A model generated the notes under the pieces. The model saw only the letters and a program-made list of their open reading frames with translations, did no database searches and was not told the origin of the DNA. DNA of 52,699 nt from Lentinus brumalis (Eukaryota; Basidiomycota; Agaricomycetes; Polyporales; Polyporaceae), in assembly GCA_001792895.1 (NCBI GenBank), contig MARA01000084.1, forward strand, positions 1-52,699, read 5' to 3'. A program made the translations under genes and the position numbers. Positions 1-12,025 of the stretch are shown piece by piece; position 1 is the first letter of the stretch; each line of letters opens with the position of its first letter.

Positions 1-65
1 ACAAGAGTGCGAGTGAAGGCTTGTTTGGAATTTACATCAGTAAGTTGGGAAAATACTGAGAGCAT

Positions 66-102
66 TGAGAGACACTGAGAGACACTGAGAGACACTGAGA
101 GA
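66..102. repeat. short tandem repeat, 10-bp unit
   Basis: The unit GAGACACTGA is repeated about four times head to tail. It is a simple repeat with no coding meaning that I can see. Confidence 0.8.
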
Positions 103-960
103 ACTGGTGGCACTGGCAGTGCAAAGCTCACCTTGTTCAGAGCTCCGTACAGTTGTCCTCCAACAGAATTGGCTTCAACTTCGTAAATTGTACCTTCTAC
201 ACATTGCGGCTCCCTTATTCAGGCATACTTGTTTATACGCTTTCTGCGCAGCTGGATCTACTATATATTTGGATGATTTACCAGTCATCGAGCCACATAA
301 ACCTTTCAGAGTCTTTCCATACACATGAGTCTTGTATGTCCATTCGAGAGAAGACCAGTGCAGTGACGAGGGCTGACTTGAAGGTTTGCATGCTTTTCCG
401 CACTGTGCTGTGGAGTGCTCACTGCCACCGCACGGACGGTGGTCTTAGTAAATTGCGAGGTTTCTGATGGGCAGCAAAACGTAAGTCGCACGTTGATAGT
501 CCACTCATTCAATTGTCTCCCCTCAGACAGAACTGAGAAGGGAAATTTAACCCGCCGCAGTTGATGTCGACCACCCGGCCTAAGTGCTGACCAAGCGCCT
601 TGCGAAGCCGCATGCGGACTGAAATGCAGTGCTTGTAGTATCATGTTGTACTTATCGTGTATGGATCTTGCCTGAATCCCACGACATCAGCCTCACCGAG
701 CCCCTCCACTTGAGCATTCAGTACTACCCCATGAAGGACACAGCAGTACGACAAACGGGAGCAGTCTCCGGAGTGTCAGCAGTGGCCGACCACTGTCAGC
801 AGGGCAGTGCCGCCAGGATCCAATCGGGGCCCTCGACCCGTTCCAATCATTATGAAGTGCTTCCCGCCTTGCGGGCAGAGCTCGGGCACACAACACCTTA
901 CCAGAAAGCATCCTTGCCTACTCCGCCAAAGGTGAAGTGAGGAGTGCCGGAGCGGGATAA
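103..960. other. no recognisable gene
   Basis: Only short overlapping open frames on both strands, none with a recognisable motif or convincing splice structure. Two CGGGCA hexamers occur near 870-890. Confidence 0.5.
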
Positions 961-1765
961 CATGCTCACAGATAAGTATTATGACTCTTTGCAGCTCGCG
1001 CCTGGAGAATGCAAGACATTTTACCAGGCTGATGTGACCGGCTATAGCTGGGGCACGTTGATCGTATTTCGACTGGACCAGAACGGCTGTGAGTACAGTA
1101 TAGCTTTCTGTTGAAGAGCGCCGTGTTGAAGGGTTGTGGTACAGACACATTGCGATACTGGGGGGAGCATTACACTCCCGCGTTGTCGCACGACCGCATG
1201 GCTACGATGTTCGAAACTTTGTCAATAGCAAGACTCCGCCCGCGCACGAGGTCTACAGACGCCTTGGCATGTCCGGCGAGAATCATGAGGTGGGGTTGGA
1301 CCTTATTCCTCCTCCACCTAAGGGTGGCAAACCCCGATGTGCCTGGACGACGCTGTGCCTGCTCGCCCTGGTCAGTGCACCACGACGGTGTCTCCTCGGT
1401 TACGAGATCATTGCACTGCTCATGGGACACTATTCCTATTTTCGTGAGACGACAACTATGAGCTGGGTGGTACGTACTTGTTCGCGCTCGGAGCCACTCA
1501 GTTTGACAACACTGACCCGTGCTCGTGGCAGAATAAAATATGGAACACGCTTTATAATGGGCGTCGCGAGTTTGCCTCGCTGCCAACTCCATATGATCTG
1601 GATGCCGCTGAACGAGTGTGGTATATCGACTATACTGATTGTAGTCGACCGCCTTCACCTCCTCCTTATGGGGCCTGCCTCTATCCGCTGTACGACCATC
1701 GCAGAAAGGCGCGTGCCAAGCAGTCCCCGTCCCCTGCGTCCTCTGAGGTAATTGGCGGGGAGTAG
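961..1765 (+). CDS. possible multi-exon hypothetical gene
   Basis: I do not recognise this product. An ATG at 961 opens a frame reading LAPGECKTFYQADVTGYSWG, which looks like ordinary protein and ends near a GTGAGT donor at about 1089. A later frame (about 1200-1370) reads GYDVRNFVNSKTPPAHEVYR. A third piece, about 1448 to the stop at 1765, reads YELGGTYLFALGATQFDNTD and is rich in aromatic and acidic residues. The three pieces are in different frames and would need introns to join. The amino-acid composition is what makes me list it. Exon borders are guesses and it could be a decayed gene. Confidence 0.25.
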
Positions 1766-2634
1766 GATTTGGTGGTATCACTTACTTATGTGTGATAGGT
1801 TTCACTGTGGTGTATGAGGCTGTGCCTGTGCTTATTGCCGTTCAGCAGGTTTAATACGCGGACTTCGCTCCGGCGTTGGGCACTTGGAGCGGCAAAATTC
1901 AATGTATAATCTGCTCAGGATACACCAATGTCGTGGATGAGGTGATCTCGATGCTGAACTCGGTGTCTAACGATCTGTCGGAACAATGCGAATTACTTGA
2001 ACCGCTGATGTCCGTCCCTCCCAGGTATCCGCCATAAAGACAGCCGGAGGTCAGAAAGAAGAAATGTATAGAGACCCGCGGACGCATTACAGAGCTCGAA
2101 GCTCGGCCTCGCTATCAAGTAATAGAGGGGTACGGTGTCGAGAGGTAGGGACAGTTCGTAGACGAAATGTGCCAGTGTAGCCAGAAGACGATGTATACGT
2201 AAAAGGAAGTCCTGGAAGTCCCAAGCCTGCATACGATGGAACATCTGCCGCGCACCTGGAAGGGGCTCCGACAGGTCGTCGAGGGCAGCCAATAGACGGA
2301 TTCGCGACAATCAACTACGACAGAAACGGCAGATATGAAGCTGCTGTGGTACGTTCGGGGATTGGTGGCGGCCTTCCTCCACACCGAGACGACGGTTGGA
2401 GCACAGGAACCGTACCAGGGCCTCTCGGTGCTTCGGATGAGAGACAACGAGGTAGGGTTGCGGCGACAAAGGAGCGACAGCGTGAAGGGCTGAGGGCTGC
2501 GCTCAAAACGTGTTGTAATCACTGGGAGCTTGCAGGATTTCGTGACACAGACGTACAGGTGCTGGGCGACGGAGGACTCGACTTCGATGAGAGTCGCTTT
2601 GACACGGTCCAGAGCCGGCGGGGTTTCCAGTGGA
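1766..2634. other. no recognisable gene
   Basis: Short overlapping frames only. The stretch may include the 3' remains of the reverse-transcribing element to its right, but I see no domain. Confidence 0.45.
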
Positions 2635-2692
2635 AGGGGAACCGTGAAGGGGAACCGAAGAGGGGAACCGGGAAGGGGAACGGGAAGGGGAG
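2635..2692 (+). repeat. purine-rich simple repeat (GGGGAACCG-like)
   Basis: Imperfect repeats of GGGGAACCG and GGGGAACG run across this stretch, all purine-rich on the plus strand. It lies just beyond the 3' side of the leftward reverse-transcriptase remnant, where a low-complexity tail could be expected, but the link is not proven. Confidence 0.6.
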
Positions 2693-2841
2693 GGTGTAGA
2701 CCGAGTGGCGTAAGTCGCTACACCAGAACAAGTGGCCATTGGGGGCGGACTCATGTGGTTGGGCAAGTTCCCAAGCATCCTGTACGGCCGCGAGTGCAAT
2801 CGCAGGCCGTTCAAGAGGGACGTAGACGAGCCAGCGTGATA

Positions 2842-4533
2842 CTAAGCTCGCGCGTCGATAGCGAAGTGGCCAGATGCCAGTTTGTCCGTGTACAGGGGGA
2901 TGGTGAAGGAGCGAGGACTGACGGCCAACGCGCGGCGGAAGTCCGTGGTCTGCACGGCCAGTAAGGGTGCCAAAGACGTCTGACGGACGTCGATCGCGGC
3001 ATCGCAGCCATGAACCAGGTGTGGCTCCATGAGGGCGCTGTACGTGGAGAGTACGGAACACGGCTGGAGCGTGCCAACACGGGATTCTAAACAGAGCGAT
3101 GTGTTGGCAATGTTGCGTGCTGCGGCCGCGTTAACTTCGTAGTGTCGCACGAATTTACCTCGGTGTGTGGAGGTGAACGTCATGCCGGCGTATGTAGCTG
3201 TCTCGAAGAGGTGCATCGGCCTGCCATGAATAAGTACCGGGCGTTTCTGGAGTGCGTTGAATACCATGATGATCGACTTCGGACGCAGAGAATCAGGAGA
3301 CTCGCAGCGCACAAGTTGGCAACCTGTTCGGCCTTGCTCTGGATGCCGCCATTGGACATAGACATGGCAGCAATATTGTCGGCGATGAGGAGCAAGTTGA
3401 CCAGCGTGGTTGCGAGCTCGATATCGTCTGGGTGCGGAGAAAGCAGGAGGTCCGTGATGAGAGGATCGGAGACGCAGGGTCGCCAACCAAGATGCCGCCG
3501 CCGCACGGAATTGCTCTGAGAACTCGCCGTTGAAGCGGAGTACGTACCGCAAGTCAGCGTAGAGGCGTCGTAGCCAGTCCAGCAGCGGACTGCCGGCACC
3601 GAATCGCATGAGCTTCACCCACAAGGCGGCTTGGTGTACGGATGGGAATGTGTTCTCATTGTCCAGCAGCATCAAATAGAGCGAGCGCCCCAGGCTTCAG
3701 GCCTTCTCGATGCAGATGCGCATGATGACGGGGTTATTGACGGTGAGGTGGCTCTTACGAAAGCCGCTTGGCGCATACGGGAGGGTATCCGTTGCTTCAG
3801 CCCATTCGCGTAGCCGGCGGTCGATGACGAGAGTCAACATCTTGAGAAAAGCGCTCTCCAGCCCAATAGCGTGGTAGTTCTTGGGAATCGTGCCATCTTT
3901 GCGAGGCTTCTTCACGGCTGCCACGATTGCCGTGAGCCAGTCCTCCGGGACGGTCCCGGAGTCGATGCAGAGTTGGAATAACTCGCGTAGTTTCTCCGAT
4001 GGGACCTGTAGAAGGGACTCGTAGGGGACATCGTCGATTCCGCGGGCGTGGCCAAAGCAGTTGTTGCAGATGTGCGCTTTGGCGGCGTCACTCTCATCCA
4101 GTGCGAAGGGGCGGGAGAAGGATCGTGTCTCGGTGGTGTCAGGTGAGCAGTGAGGCAAGTGCTGGCCCTGCAGTCGCAGGACGGCGATGCGAAGGGCGTC
4201 GAACTGCGCATCTGCTGAGGGAGCGCGGTTCATGCGCTCAATGAACACCGGCGGCAATTCCTCGATAGAGATGAGGGGCGGGCGTGGTTTCGCTGCGGTA
4301 AAGGTTGTGTACGCTCTCCAGTATGCCGCAGGGGAAGATGCGAAGAGGTTCTGTCCGAGGTTCTGTTGGCGGATGGCGAGCAAGGATGGAGGCTGGTAGC
4401 CCGCCGCAAACCATAGGACTCGCTGTGCCTCGACCTTCTTGTTGTGCCTGATCTTGTGTCTGGGGTCGCTGTCTTGCCGGGGAGAGCGCACCCTGAAAGT
4501 CTGAAGAAAGGTCAGTAGGCGCGTCGTTGTCAA
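2842..4533 (-). mobile_element. decayed non-LTR (LINE-like) retrotransposon, reverse transcriptase part
   Basis: Leftward frames carry the order of motifs of a fungal non-LTR reverse transcriptase. The first frame (3697-4533) has a linker, then the fingers region AIGLESAFLKMLTLVIDRRL and a degenerate GFRKSHLTVNN. A second frame (2842-3675) continues with NTFPSVHQAALW, LDWLRRLYADLRYVLRFNGE and, later, the region after the active site. The piece between them that holds GDPASPIL (3293-3490) and the active-site strand LIADNIAAMSMS (3180-3599) lies in other frames. The second active-site Asp is Asn here. At least two or three frame changes plus that substitution mean the copy is dead. No endonuclease domain or clear ends were found, so it is probably 5' truncated. 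The family is certain enough; the clade name is not. Confidence 0.8.
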
Positions 4534-7500
4534 GATCCCACAACACGTGACGTCATGCCTGCGAGTGGGGGAAGTCGCCGCAATATCAAGTGTACTAACC
4601 TTTGCTCATGTTGTCTTGTGCGCGCCGCAGCGGCTTGGTGTGCTATACATGAATTTGCTGCTCTTCTGAGAGTTTCTTCATCGATGTACGTATGCTGTCT
4701 ACTAGGAATTGCGGCAGCGGCGGATGCCTCGAAACCGTTTGCGAAATACGGTGGGACACGGCAAAGCGATCCGGAGATGTCGAGACTGTAGCTGCACCGT
4801 ATCGTGTAAGGAAGGACATGGTCAGGTATGTCCAAACACCTCGAACGCGGGCACGGGCAGGTCTCGAAGTCCTCTAGGCTGGTTGCTGTAGTCGAGCGAA
4901 CGGTAGTAAGCATGACATCCACGAGCTGACATGTGCTACTACATAGCACAAGTAAACGGAACCCGTGAAGGTACATACGTGAACAGCGACCAGTGCGTCT
5001 CGCCATTCCATTAGGAGTTGGATTGATGGAACTCTTCACGGTCTCAACTCTGGCTGTGGGGTAGTCCTGCGACAAGCAAAGGTCAAACAGCGTACATGTA
5101 CTCGCAAATACGCATAGCGACACTGACCTCCTGTCTGTGCGGGCCAATATGATCTGGATGTGCGTGGACGTGGCGATTAAGTGCAAGAGGACGTTCAGAA
5201 CGTTCTGAGTAAGGCCGTTGTCATCAATGTCGCTCAATTCTGCAGAGGGCCGCGCAGGGAAGCACTGCACCGTAAGCGTGTCATGCTTCTCATTGCCACT
5301 ACGCGTAACGGAACCATGAGGTTGGGCCGGCGCGGCCTCGGGATATTGCGTCGCATCTTTCGATCGCGTGGATCACTGGCGACGTTTGTGTCAATCTCGC
5401 TGTGGTACATGCGGCAGACAACCAGGGCAGCGTTTCGCTCAACACTGGTTGCCGTGGTCTTTTATGCATCACCGATGATGTCGGCCAAAGCCGCGCGTTG
5501 CTCTATGTGGGCCTTTTACCCATCGGCGACGTGCTTGTTGAGGCATTCCAGTTCGACCACTGAGGTCGGGTTGCAGCTGGAACAGTGGAGACGAAGGTTG
5601 CGTGTTGACGGAGCAATGCAATGGGCGTCGAGTTCAAAAGGCCAGGCGATAGCAGTCGGAAGACTCGGAACGCGTCTATCTATGTATCTAATCTCGGTGG
5701 TGGCGTGGCAAACAGCGTACCCATGTTGACGTCCGAGAACATCGGAATAACGGCAATTACCGATGGCGCGACAGAAGGTTATATGTTCCAAGAAATACAC
5801 GTCGATAGATACATCAGTAGCAGCAGTAGTACATTGCGGAGCGCGGTCTATGTGATTTCTGTAGCAATCGTGCGATAAGATGGGACTGGGAGACGGATGC
5901 AGGTGGAAGTACAGAACTACGTGCGTTGTATATCAGAAATGCGCGTGACGAGCTGGGCGAGCAGAACGCAGACCTCCGCTACGAGGAGTAGGATAACAAT
6001 CAGCGATGACGCCGCTCGGGCGGTCGCAGACCGTTCAAGGAGGGGACGGGAAGACGCTGCAGATGATGCTGTTGGGGCAGGGGATGGGGACCGCATACCG
6101 ACCGGTGGCGTCGTAGTACGCATGGTCGGAGGGTAGCAGTGCATTGGGGGAAATGCGAGTGGAGGCATTGCCGGCATGACCTACTCGCCAGGCATAAACG
6201 TGAGCGCTAGGAGACGACGACTGGGAGGCACGCTTACCGTATTCGCGTACCCATCTGAGTTGTGGTCACCGCCGACCATGTGGACGGGGGATTCTCCACA
6301 CTCCATCGCGTCCAGCGCCGTGTCGCACACGACGAGGTTTGTCTTTAGGAGGGTGGTCGCCATGTCTGGGGAGCAAGCCGCCAGCGGAATTCGGCGTGGA
6401 CGACGGGGCGAATGAAGGAGGGGAGACGCAGGACGCGTCGGGGTAGACTGATTATGTAGGGTACGTACCTGACGTGCTGTCCCGCAGCCCCGTCGCTCGC
6501 GCCGCCGTCCGGATCGTCCTACCAGTCCATCGATATCAGGGCAGGTAACCCTTAGCGCGAACTTCGATGTCAAGCTTCGTTCAAACGCAGATTTTGCGGC
6601 CAATTAGAGGAAAGCGGCGAAGTCGAGAAGTGATGGGGTGTGAGGACGAGAGTCATTGGAAAAACAGACAGAGGGCCGGATCCGAGAAATGCAGCATGGG
6701 GCATACGGCACGGCTGCGCACAAACGTCGAGAGGGTATATGAGTGTACGCTTTCGGTGAGAAGCGAATTAGCATGGAAGGGATGGTTGGCGTAGAAGCCA
6801 GAGCGCGGGAGCGGCGGGTCGGCCTTGTGTCAAGTTTGGACAAAGTGTTTTCGGAGGCGCCCGGGAGTGCAACAGGGACTGTTCGCGCAAATCTCCGGTC
6901 CTCCTTGGATCTGGAAGTCGTCCGTTATCGAAATGGCCTTTGACACCACGTTCACCGTCGTCGAACGCACTAGACTGTAGCGATCGGAACTGCGTCGCAG
7001 TAGCCCACTCGGCCGCCGACTCAGCCGCCTATTGCTTTCATGCGCCACGTTCCAACCTCCCCTACTCTGGTGCAACGCGCTCGCTCCGAAGGGTAGCAAG
7101 TCTCCACGTACAATCTTGCTCGATTCCCGAGGACAGCAGATGGTCGATGCACCTCTGCACCCTTTGCCTGTTGATTGCACAAGACACCACCAGGTCGCGT
7201 CAAGGCTTGAAGGCACGTCACCGACAGCTCCTGACAGATCGCGCGCAGTAGGCTGTAAATTCTGTCCTGGAGGTACGGGTAGATGGTCGCGCCTACTGTG
7301 CACTTTGATGCCAGGGAGCAGACACGGTGCGTTCCTCGTGGTTCTCGCATATCCCGTCCCCGGCCTACCCCTCGCGTTCCACGAGTCCTGTCTCCCCCCG
7401 CGTCCAACATGCTGCTGCTTCCCAAGCCTGTCGGTGCAGCCATTCGCGTGCGTTTGCGGCCTCGAACTGCGCGATACTCTTGCTGAAATGTGGGTGCTCG

Positions 7501-8080
7501 CGCGAGTTGGATTCCAGCCACCACCGACGCACGAATTTCTGTTGGGAGACTTGTCAGTCACCGAGTCTCGTTGTACCGTGTACGAGCCTGACCGTATTGC
7601 GCCTTCCGCTGGTCTACCTCGCTCGCTCTCCTCGCGCATCAGTTAACATTTACGCGTCCGTTCCGGCTGGCCGCATGCACCATTGTGGATGATGACAGGA
7701 CATGGAGTGTGGCTCACCAAGGCCGTCTAGCACACGCCATCCAAACGTGGTGCATGTCGGTATCTTTCCTCATCAGCAATGGGGCTCGGTCGGAGGATGG
7801 ACAGCTGCTCGCCGTTACAGGGAAGTGAAAGTGGTGATGACTACTCTCGATCCATGTCCTAACCGTGCGGCAGTCGTCGACGGTGTTCCATTTGGGCATC
7901 GCGCAACGCGCATGAACGCGTTAGGGACGAGACGCTGCTCGAGACGAGCACGTTGCCGTACGTGAAGCTGCCGGAAGTTTGCTGTACTAGTACATTATGT
8001 TCAGCAGGCCGTGGACCTTCGTACTATACGTCCGTTTCTCGTCGTTTATGGGCACAGCGTACGTGCGGCTGAATGTTGCC
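4534..8080. other. gene-poor left flank; possible membrane-protein exon at 5917-6177 (-)
   Basis: No gene is secure here. On the minus strand, 5917-6177 contains a strongly hydrophobic segment (AASSLIVILLLVAEVCVLLA) that could span a membrane, preceded by a Pro/Ser-rich stretch. The leftward frame at 4530-5270 also has hydrophobic runs, so a broken membrane protein is possible. At 6830-7646 both strands are open, and I could not decide whether either is coding. Confidence 0.3.
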
Positions 8081-8087
8081 AACTCAT
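8081..8087 (+). other. candidate target-site duplication, left copy
   Basis: AACTCAT occurs here, 44 bp outside the left inverted repeat. The same heptamer occurs at 39776-39782, 45 bp outside the right one. The near-equal spacing is suggestive, and Zisupton-type relatives of KDZ make 8-bp duplications. Seven bases can match by chance, so this is tentative. Confidence 0.3.
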
Positions 8088-8131
8088 GAGCCCATGCAGT
8101 AGACCTTCCCAGAAACATGCCTCAGTGAGAT

Positions 8132-8172
8132 GTACAAAACCCCATGATAGTGGGCCAGTGGGACCCAGCTGG
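8132..8172 (+). repeat. left terminal inverted repeat
   Basis: Begins GTACAAA, has the core CCCATGATAGTGGGCCAGTG and ends CCAGCTGG. It matches the reverse complement of 39690-39730 at 39 of 41 positions; the two mismatches are adjacent, at 8139-8140. Weaker similarity continues outward (CAGTAGACCTT here, CAGTAAACATT at the other end, in register). Confidence 0.9.
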
Positions 8173-8760
8173 CCTGCCGTAGCTGAGCACTGCAGTGGCC
8201 CAGCTGGGTCTCGGGCAGCTGTGCATAGAGGTGGCCCAGCCGGAGTGTGGGTCTGTGCCAGCCCTGTGGCCCAGCCGGATCCTTAGGGGACAGCATACTA
8301 GCTCGAATGCATGCTTCATATACAATGCCTGTACTTATGGCAGGACAGGATTGCTGTTTGGAGCCCTACTTATAGGTGACTTACCGCTCTGCATGAAGGA
8401 TGCTCACTGCAGCGGGATAGGGGGCGCACAGGTTTTGGTGCTCGTATGGGTCAATTGTAGTGCTCTGTAATGCTGTATAGCTTGTCACCTGCCACCTTGT
8501 GGTACCCTGTCATGCTCTGCCCTATGCATGTCGGTGCCAGCACCGCACCGCTCTGTAGGAGCTCCCGACAGCACCCATATACTGCTGCTGCATCTCTAGG
8601 GCTGCTCTACGGGTCCCGTAGTCATGCACGGCCGTCCGGAGCGTGCGCAGGAGCTCGGTACAGCCCTACGCTCACAATACGGTTGCAGCTGCACAGATCC
8701 CGGGTGCAGTCCAGCTGGCCCACACCGCTGACCGCTTCTGGGGTCCGGCTGGCCCACCCC
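8151..8760. repeat. left subterminal repeats (GGCCCAGCTGG type)
   Basis: Motifs of the form GGCCCAGCTGG or GGCCCAGCCGG occur near 8163, 8195, 8233 and 8268. Reversed forms CCAGCTGGCCCAC and CCGGCTGGCCCAC occur near 8712 and 8746. The same octamer closes the terminal inverted repeat, so these are likely transposase-binding subterminal repeats. That role is inferred. Confidence 0.65.
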
Positions 8761-8887
8761 GGTGCGCCGCTCCCCAGCACTGCACCGCTCTGTAGCAGCT
8801 CCCGGCAGCATCCGTATACTGCTGCAGCGTCTCTACGGCCGCTCTACGGGTCCCATAGACACGCACGGCCGTCCTGAGCGCGCGCTG
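8533..8887 (+). repeat. two direct copies of a roughly 110-bp sequence
   Basis: The stretch starting GCACCGCACCGCTCTGTAGG at about 8535 and ending near 8650 recurs with many point differences at about 8773-8887. Both copies include CTCTACGGGTCCC and GCACGGCCGTCC. The offset is about 238 bp. No convincing gene lies in 8173-9110. Confidence 0.75.
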
Positions 8888-9110
8888 TCTGAGTTCAATG
8901 CAAAGAGCACATGTTCAACTCCTGCACAGCTCCCACAGCTCATGGCAAAACTTTTGAAGGGGGCGGTTTGGCTGCACGCTCCCAGCTGCCTGGCTGGCGA
9001 GGCTCACGTGAGTGCAACCGTATACCTACTGAGCAAGTTTGTCACTAGCGTGTTTGGAGTGTGGAAACCCACACAACAATCCATTCAATCAACGCATATC
9101 ATTGTCTGGT

Positions 9111-10652
9111 CTACTCTGGGTACCACTCCTGTCCGATGCTACAAAGGAGATCATTATAGACACCCCAATCACCTATGCCCGCTAGCAAAGTTCGCATCTG
9201 TTCGCTCTGCACGATTGCTCTTACCTCGCCCCATGCACCTTGTGAACTCCGCAAATATGCCAGTCGTGCACCACCGAGGTATGTTATCTCTTCTGCCATC
9301 CGCACAAGAGAGTCGTCGTATGTGCCAGGGGCATTCTCCAGGTCACCGCACACTTCAGTCGTGCTATTGGAGCTTCGTCCACCAGAGTATGTATGTGACG
9401 AAAGCTGAATCTCGTCGTGGCGGAGCTGACTTTGAGCAGTCCCAACATGAGGTGAGGGTGAGGTAATCGCATCTTGAAATGGAAGCATGGTGGGAGACGT
9501 AGGCCGCCCAAGGCCGAGGGAGTACGGAACCCCGGGCTCCGGCGAACGGGCAGACCCAACATTGCCCGAGGGAGTGAGCGGCACCTGGCAGACATTGGAG
9601 CAGATCGTGTCGAGGGGCTGAAGCCCGATGGGAGACGTAGGCCGCCCAAGGACGAGGGAATACGGTTCATCGGGCTCCGGCGACCGGGCAGATCCAACAT
9701 TGCCCGAGGTAGTGAGCGGCGCCTTGCGGAGGTTGGAGCGGATCGTGTCAAGGGGCGTAACTCCGATGGGAGACGTAGGCCGCCCAAGGCCGAGGGAGTT
9801 CGGTTCGCCGGGCTCTGGCGACCGGGCAGACCCAACGTTGCCCGAGGTAGTGGGCGGCACCTGGCGGAGGTTGCAGCGGATCATGTCGAGGGGCTGAAGC
9901 CCGATGGGAGACGTAGGCCGCCCAAGGCCGAGGGAGTTCGGTTCGCCGGGCTCTGGCGACCGGGCAGAACCAACATTGCCCGAGGTAGTGAGCGGCACCT
10001 GGCGGAGGTTAGAGCGGATCGTGTCGAGGGGCTCGAACCCGATGGGAGACGTAGGCCGCCCAAGGCCGCAGATAGACGGCATAGAGGGCTCGGGCGGTTG
10101 CGCAAAGGCGGCATTGCCCGTTGTAGTGAGCGGGACCAGGGAGAACTTGGAGCCCAAAGTTGTCCGCCCATTAACGAACCAGCCAACGGTAGGACCGATG
10201 TTGACAGGTGGTAACGGGACGTCCACTGTCGAGACTACTCTGCCCGCCTCAACGGACCTGCCCGGCCCGCCTGCATGACCAGGACTCACGCCGATAGCAC
10301 GGATGTGTGGTGCACAGTTTACGGGTGGCGAGATCCAGGTTGGCGGATAGGCAGTATCGTGCGGCGATGCACAGACATCCCTGTCAGGACCGTCCGTAAT
10401 GAGCAGTGGCAGGCCGATTGGGCTCGTGGGCGCCCCCAAAGGAAGGCCCGATGGACCTTCCGGGCGTTCTGCATATGCAACCGTATTGTTGCGTCCATAT
10501 TCCATAGCGCGGGACTGGCCACCGATGGGGCTGGAAGGTGTCGCAAAACTGGTAAGGCCGCCAAGGTCATGCAGACCATCCAATGTTGACCCTGCTACGC
10601 TCTGGCCGACAGAGAGGCGCGAGTCTGCGGGCAGTTCTGTGTTACGTATCAC
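9111..10652 (-). CDS. SPIG-repeat protein with conserved C-terminal domain (copy A)
   Basis: I do not recognise a named family. One long leftward exon encodes about 510 residues. The middle consists of 46-residue tandem repeats with the core LGLGRPTSPIG and SGNVGSARSPEP, encoded by a 138-bp DNA repeat. The last 70 residues or so are different and look folded: DDSLVRMAEEITYLGGARLA followed by WGVYNDLL and a terminal EWYPE. The same C-terminus occurs in the gene at 29550-30427, so it is a real domain shared by two cargo genes. No ATG is certain: a good acceptor (AACACAG) at 10637 suggests an upstream exon. The repeats are probably disordered and vary in number. Function unknown; a DNA- or chromatin-associated role would be a guess from the company it keeps. 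Confidence 0.6.
   Translation of the reverse strand: MIRNTELPADSRLSVGQSVAGSTLDGLHDLGGLTSFATPSSPIGGQSRAMEYGRNNTVAYAERPEGPSGLPLGAPTSPIGLPLLITDGPDRDVCASPHDTAYPPTWISPPVNCAPHIRAIGVSPGHAGGPGRSVEAGRVVSTVDVPLPPVNIGPTVGWFVNGRTTLGSKFSLVPLTTTGNAAFAQPPEPSMPSICGLGRPTSPIGFEPLDTIRSNLRQVPLTTSGNVGSARSPEPGEPNSLGLGRPTSPIGLQPLDMIRCNLRQVPPTTSGNVGSARSPEPGEPNSLGLGRPTSPIGVTPLDTIRSNLRKAPLTTSGNVGSARSPEPDEPYSLVLGRPTSPIGLQPLDTICSNVCQVPLTPSGNVGSARSPEPGVPYSLGLGRPTSPTMLPFQDAITSPSPHVGTAQSQLRHDEIQLSSHTYSGGRSSNSTTEVCGDLENAPGTYDDSLVRMAEEITYLGGARLAYLRSSQGAWGEVRAIVQSEQMRTLLAGIGDWGVYNDLLCSIGQEWYPE
9492..10181. repeat. 138-bp tandem repeat inside gene A
   Basis: Units start at 9492, 9630, 9768, 9906 and 10044 with GGGAGACGTAGGCCGCCCAA; spacing is exactly 138 bp. 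The fifth unit is diverged. The length is a multiple of three, so copy-number change keeps the reading frame. Most units carry CGGGCAG and TGCCCG once each, about 25 bp apart. Confidence 0.9.
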
Positions 10653-11540
10653 ACCTCATCAGTCACCATTTCCATGATATAGATAGTCACATACGACCTG
10701 CCCGTAGGACTGGGGATGTATGCCTCAGGGAGCCATGATACACAGCATCCTCATTGCGCGAGGCAGGCGTGGTTGTCGCAATTTTCACGATTTTTCGCCG
10801 TTTCTACATGTGGATTCGATTAGGACACGGAGGTTTTACATTGCATACCACGCTTACAGGCATGACCTTCCGCAGATTCGCGACTTGAGTGCTTTGGACC
10901 GGGAGAAGTTGATGTTTGAGCCTTCAAAAGTGTAAACGGCGAGGCGGATCGCAAATGTGAATTTCATGACCTACCAGAGACCCAACGGGTGTCGATGGCA
11001 GCAGAGGACTTAGCCTGAGGAATCGAACATGGTTTGCATTTGTTCCCTTGCACTCACGTGATGAGACGTGATGTGTCACTCGGGCGGTTGACGCGACCGC
11101 CCACTCCCATTGCCCGTGCTCGATGCCCAGTGGATTGCTGGCTGAATTGCTCTACTTCTCGTCCATTTCATGTGCCGTAACATATTATCCGGCCCTTCGG
11201 GCGATACCCACTCATTGTTGCATTGCCGGAGAGTCTTGGACCAAGTCCACGATATATCTGCCTGAGCGCAGACTATTTGGACTGCCCGACGTCTTCACGG
11301 CCATCCTGCCTGATTTGGCCGAGAAATCAAAAAATGCGTATGGACGTTCTGGTGAGGATGCATCAGACGCGATAGTGAGCCACTTTCTCATTTGTCGGTG
11401 CTGACGAATTTGATGAGGATAGCACCCGAATCATCCACCTCACATTCCGCGTCGTTCGAAGGACGGGCCATTAGGAAGGATGCACAATAATATTCAGGGA
11501 CGATAGGTAGAACCTGTATACGTCACGAACCACCGCAACC
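10653..11540. other. no recognisable gene
   Basis: Spacer inside the element. There may be a short upstream exon of gene A near its right edge. A plus-strand open frame at 11123-11404 has no recognisable motif. Confidence 0.45.
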
Positions 11541-11607
11541 ACCGGGCACTCAGCACCGGGCACTCAGCACCGGGCACGCGGCACCGGGCACTCGGCACCG
11601 GACACTT
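11541..11607. repeat. 14-bp tandem repeat built on CCGGGCAC
   Basis: The unit ACCGGGCACTCAGC starts at 11541, 11555, 11569, 11583 and 11597, with the last copy diverged. Each intact unit carries one CGGGCA hexamer, so the array concentrates the element-wide motif. Confidence 0.9.
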
Positions 11608-12025
11608 GCTGCGGAGCATATTGGCCATGTCAGCCAGACTCTTGAACAATACATCCATGCAGATCAGAAGGAATATGGAGCATACAGATGTACAACAACC
11701 AAAGCCATCTGACTAGTCATCCCGGTTGTGCGAAGATGTGTGGTCTCCGGGTCCAGCACTGTGGGGGACCGGGGGAGGTGGAGGCGGCCACCTGATGAGG
11801 CCTTCGCGTGGCCATTCCCTCGTGCGAGCGAGTGTAGACTTCGCTGCATGCAGTCGCTTCTTCTCTTCGCCGATCTCCCGATTCGTGTCTGCGCTTCTGA
11901 GTTCCGCGGTAGCGGAGATCTCTGCTCCTGCAGTGCACAGGTCGATGAAGTCCTCCAACATTGCAAGGGCTGGACGCGCCTGTTCAGCTGTTAGTATGGC
12001 CTACGAAATGAGTGATCGGGCATAC

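Noticed and set aside
2842..4533. Working retrotransposon
   Set aside because: The reverse transcriptase needs several frame changes and its active-site Asp pair is broken, so it is only a remnant.
6830..7646. Overlapping 269- and 204-codon frames on opposite strands
   Set aside because: Neither strand shows a recognisable domain or coherent exon pattern; could not choose, so not called as genes.
8089..8096. Alternative 8-bp target-site duplication directly outside CAGTA tips
   Set aside because: The 8 bases outside CAGTA on the left and right match at only two positions.
9474..10278. Plus-strand open frame of 246 codons opposite gene A
   Set aside because: It is the antisense of the 138-bp repeat. 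The minus-strand frame is longer and its C-terminus is matched by an independent paralogue.
11541..11607. Possible CRISPR-like array
   Set aside because: Units are contiguous 14-mers without unique spacers, in a fungal nuclear context; it is a tandem repeat.
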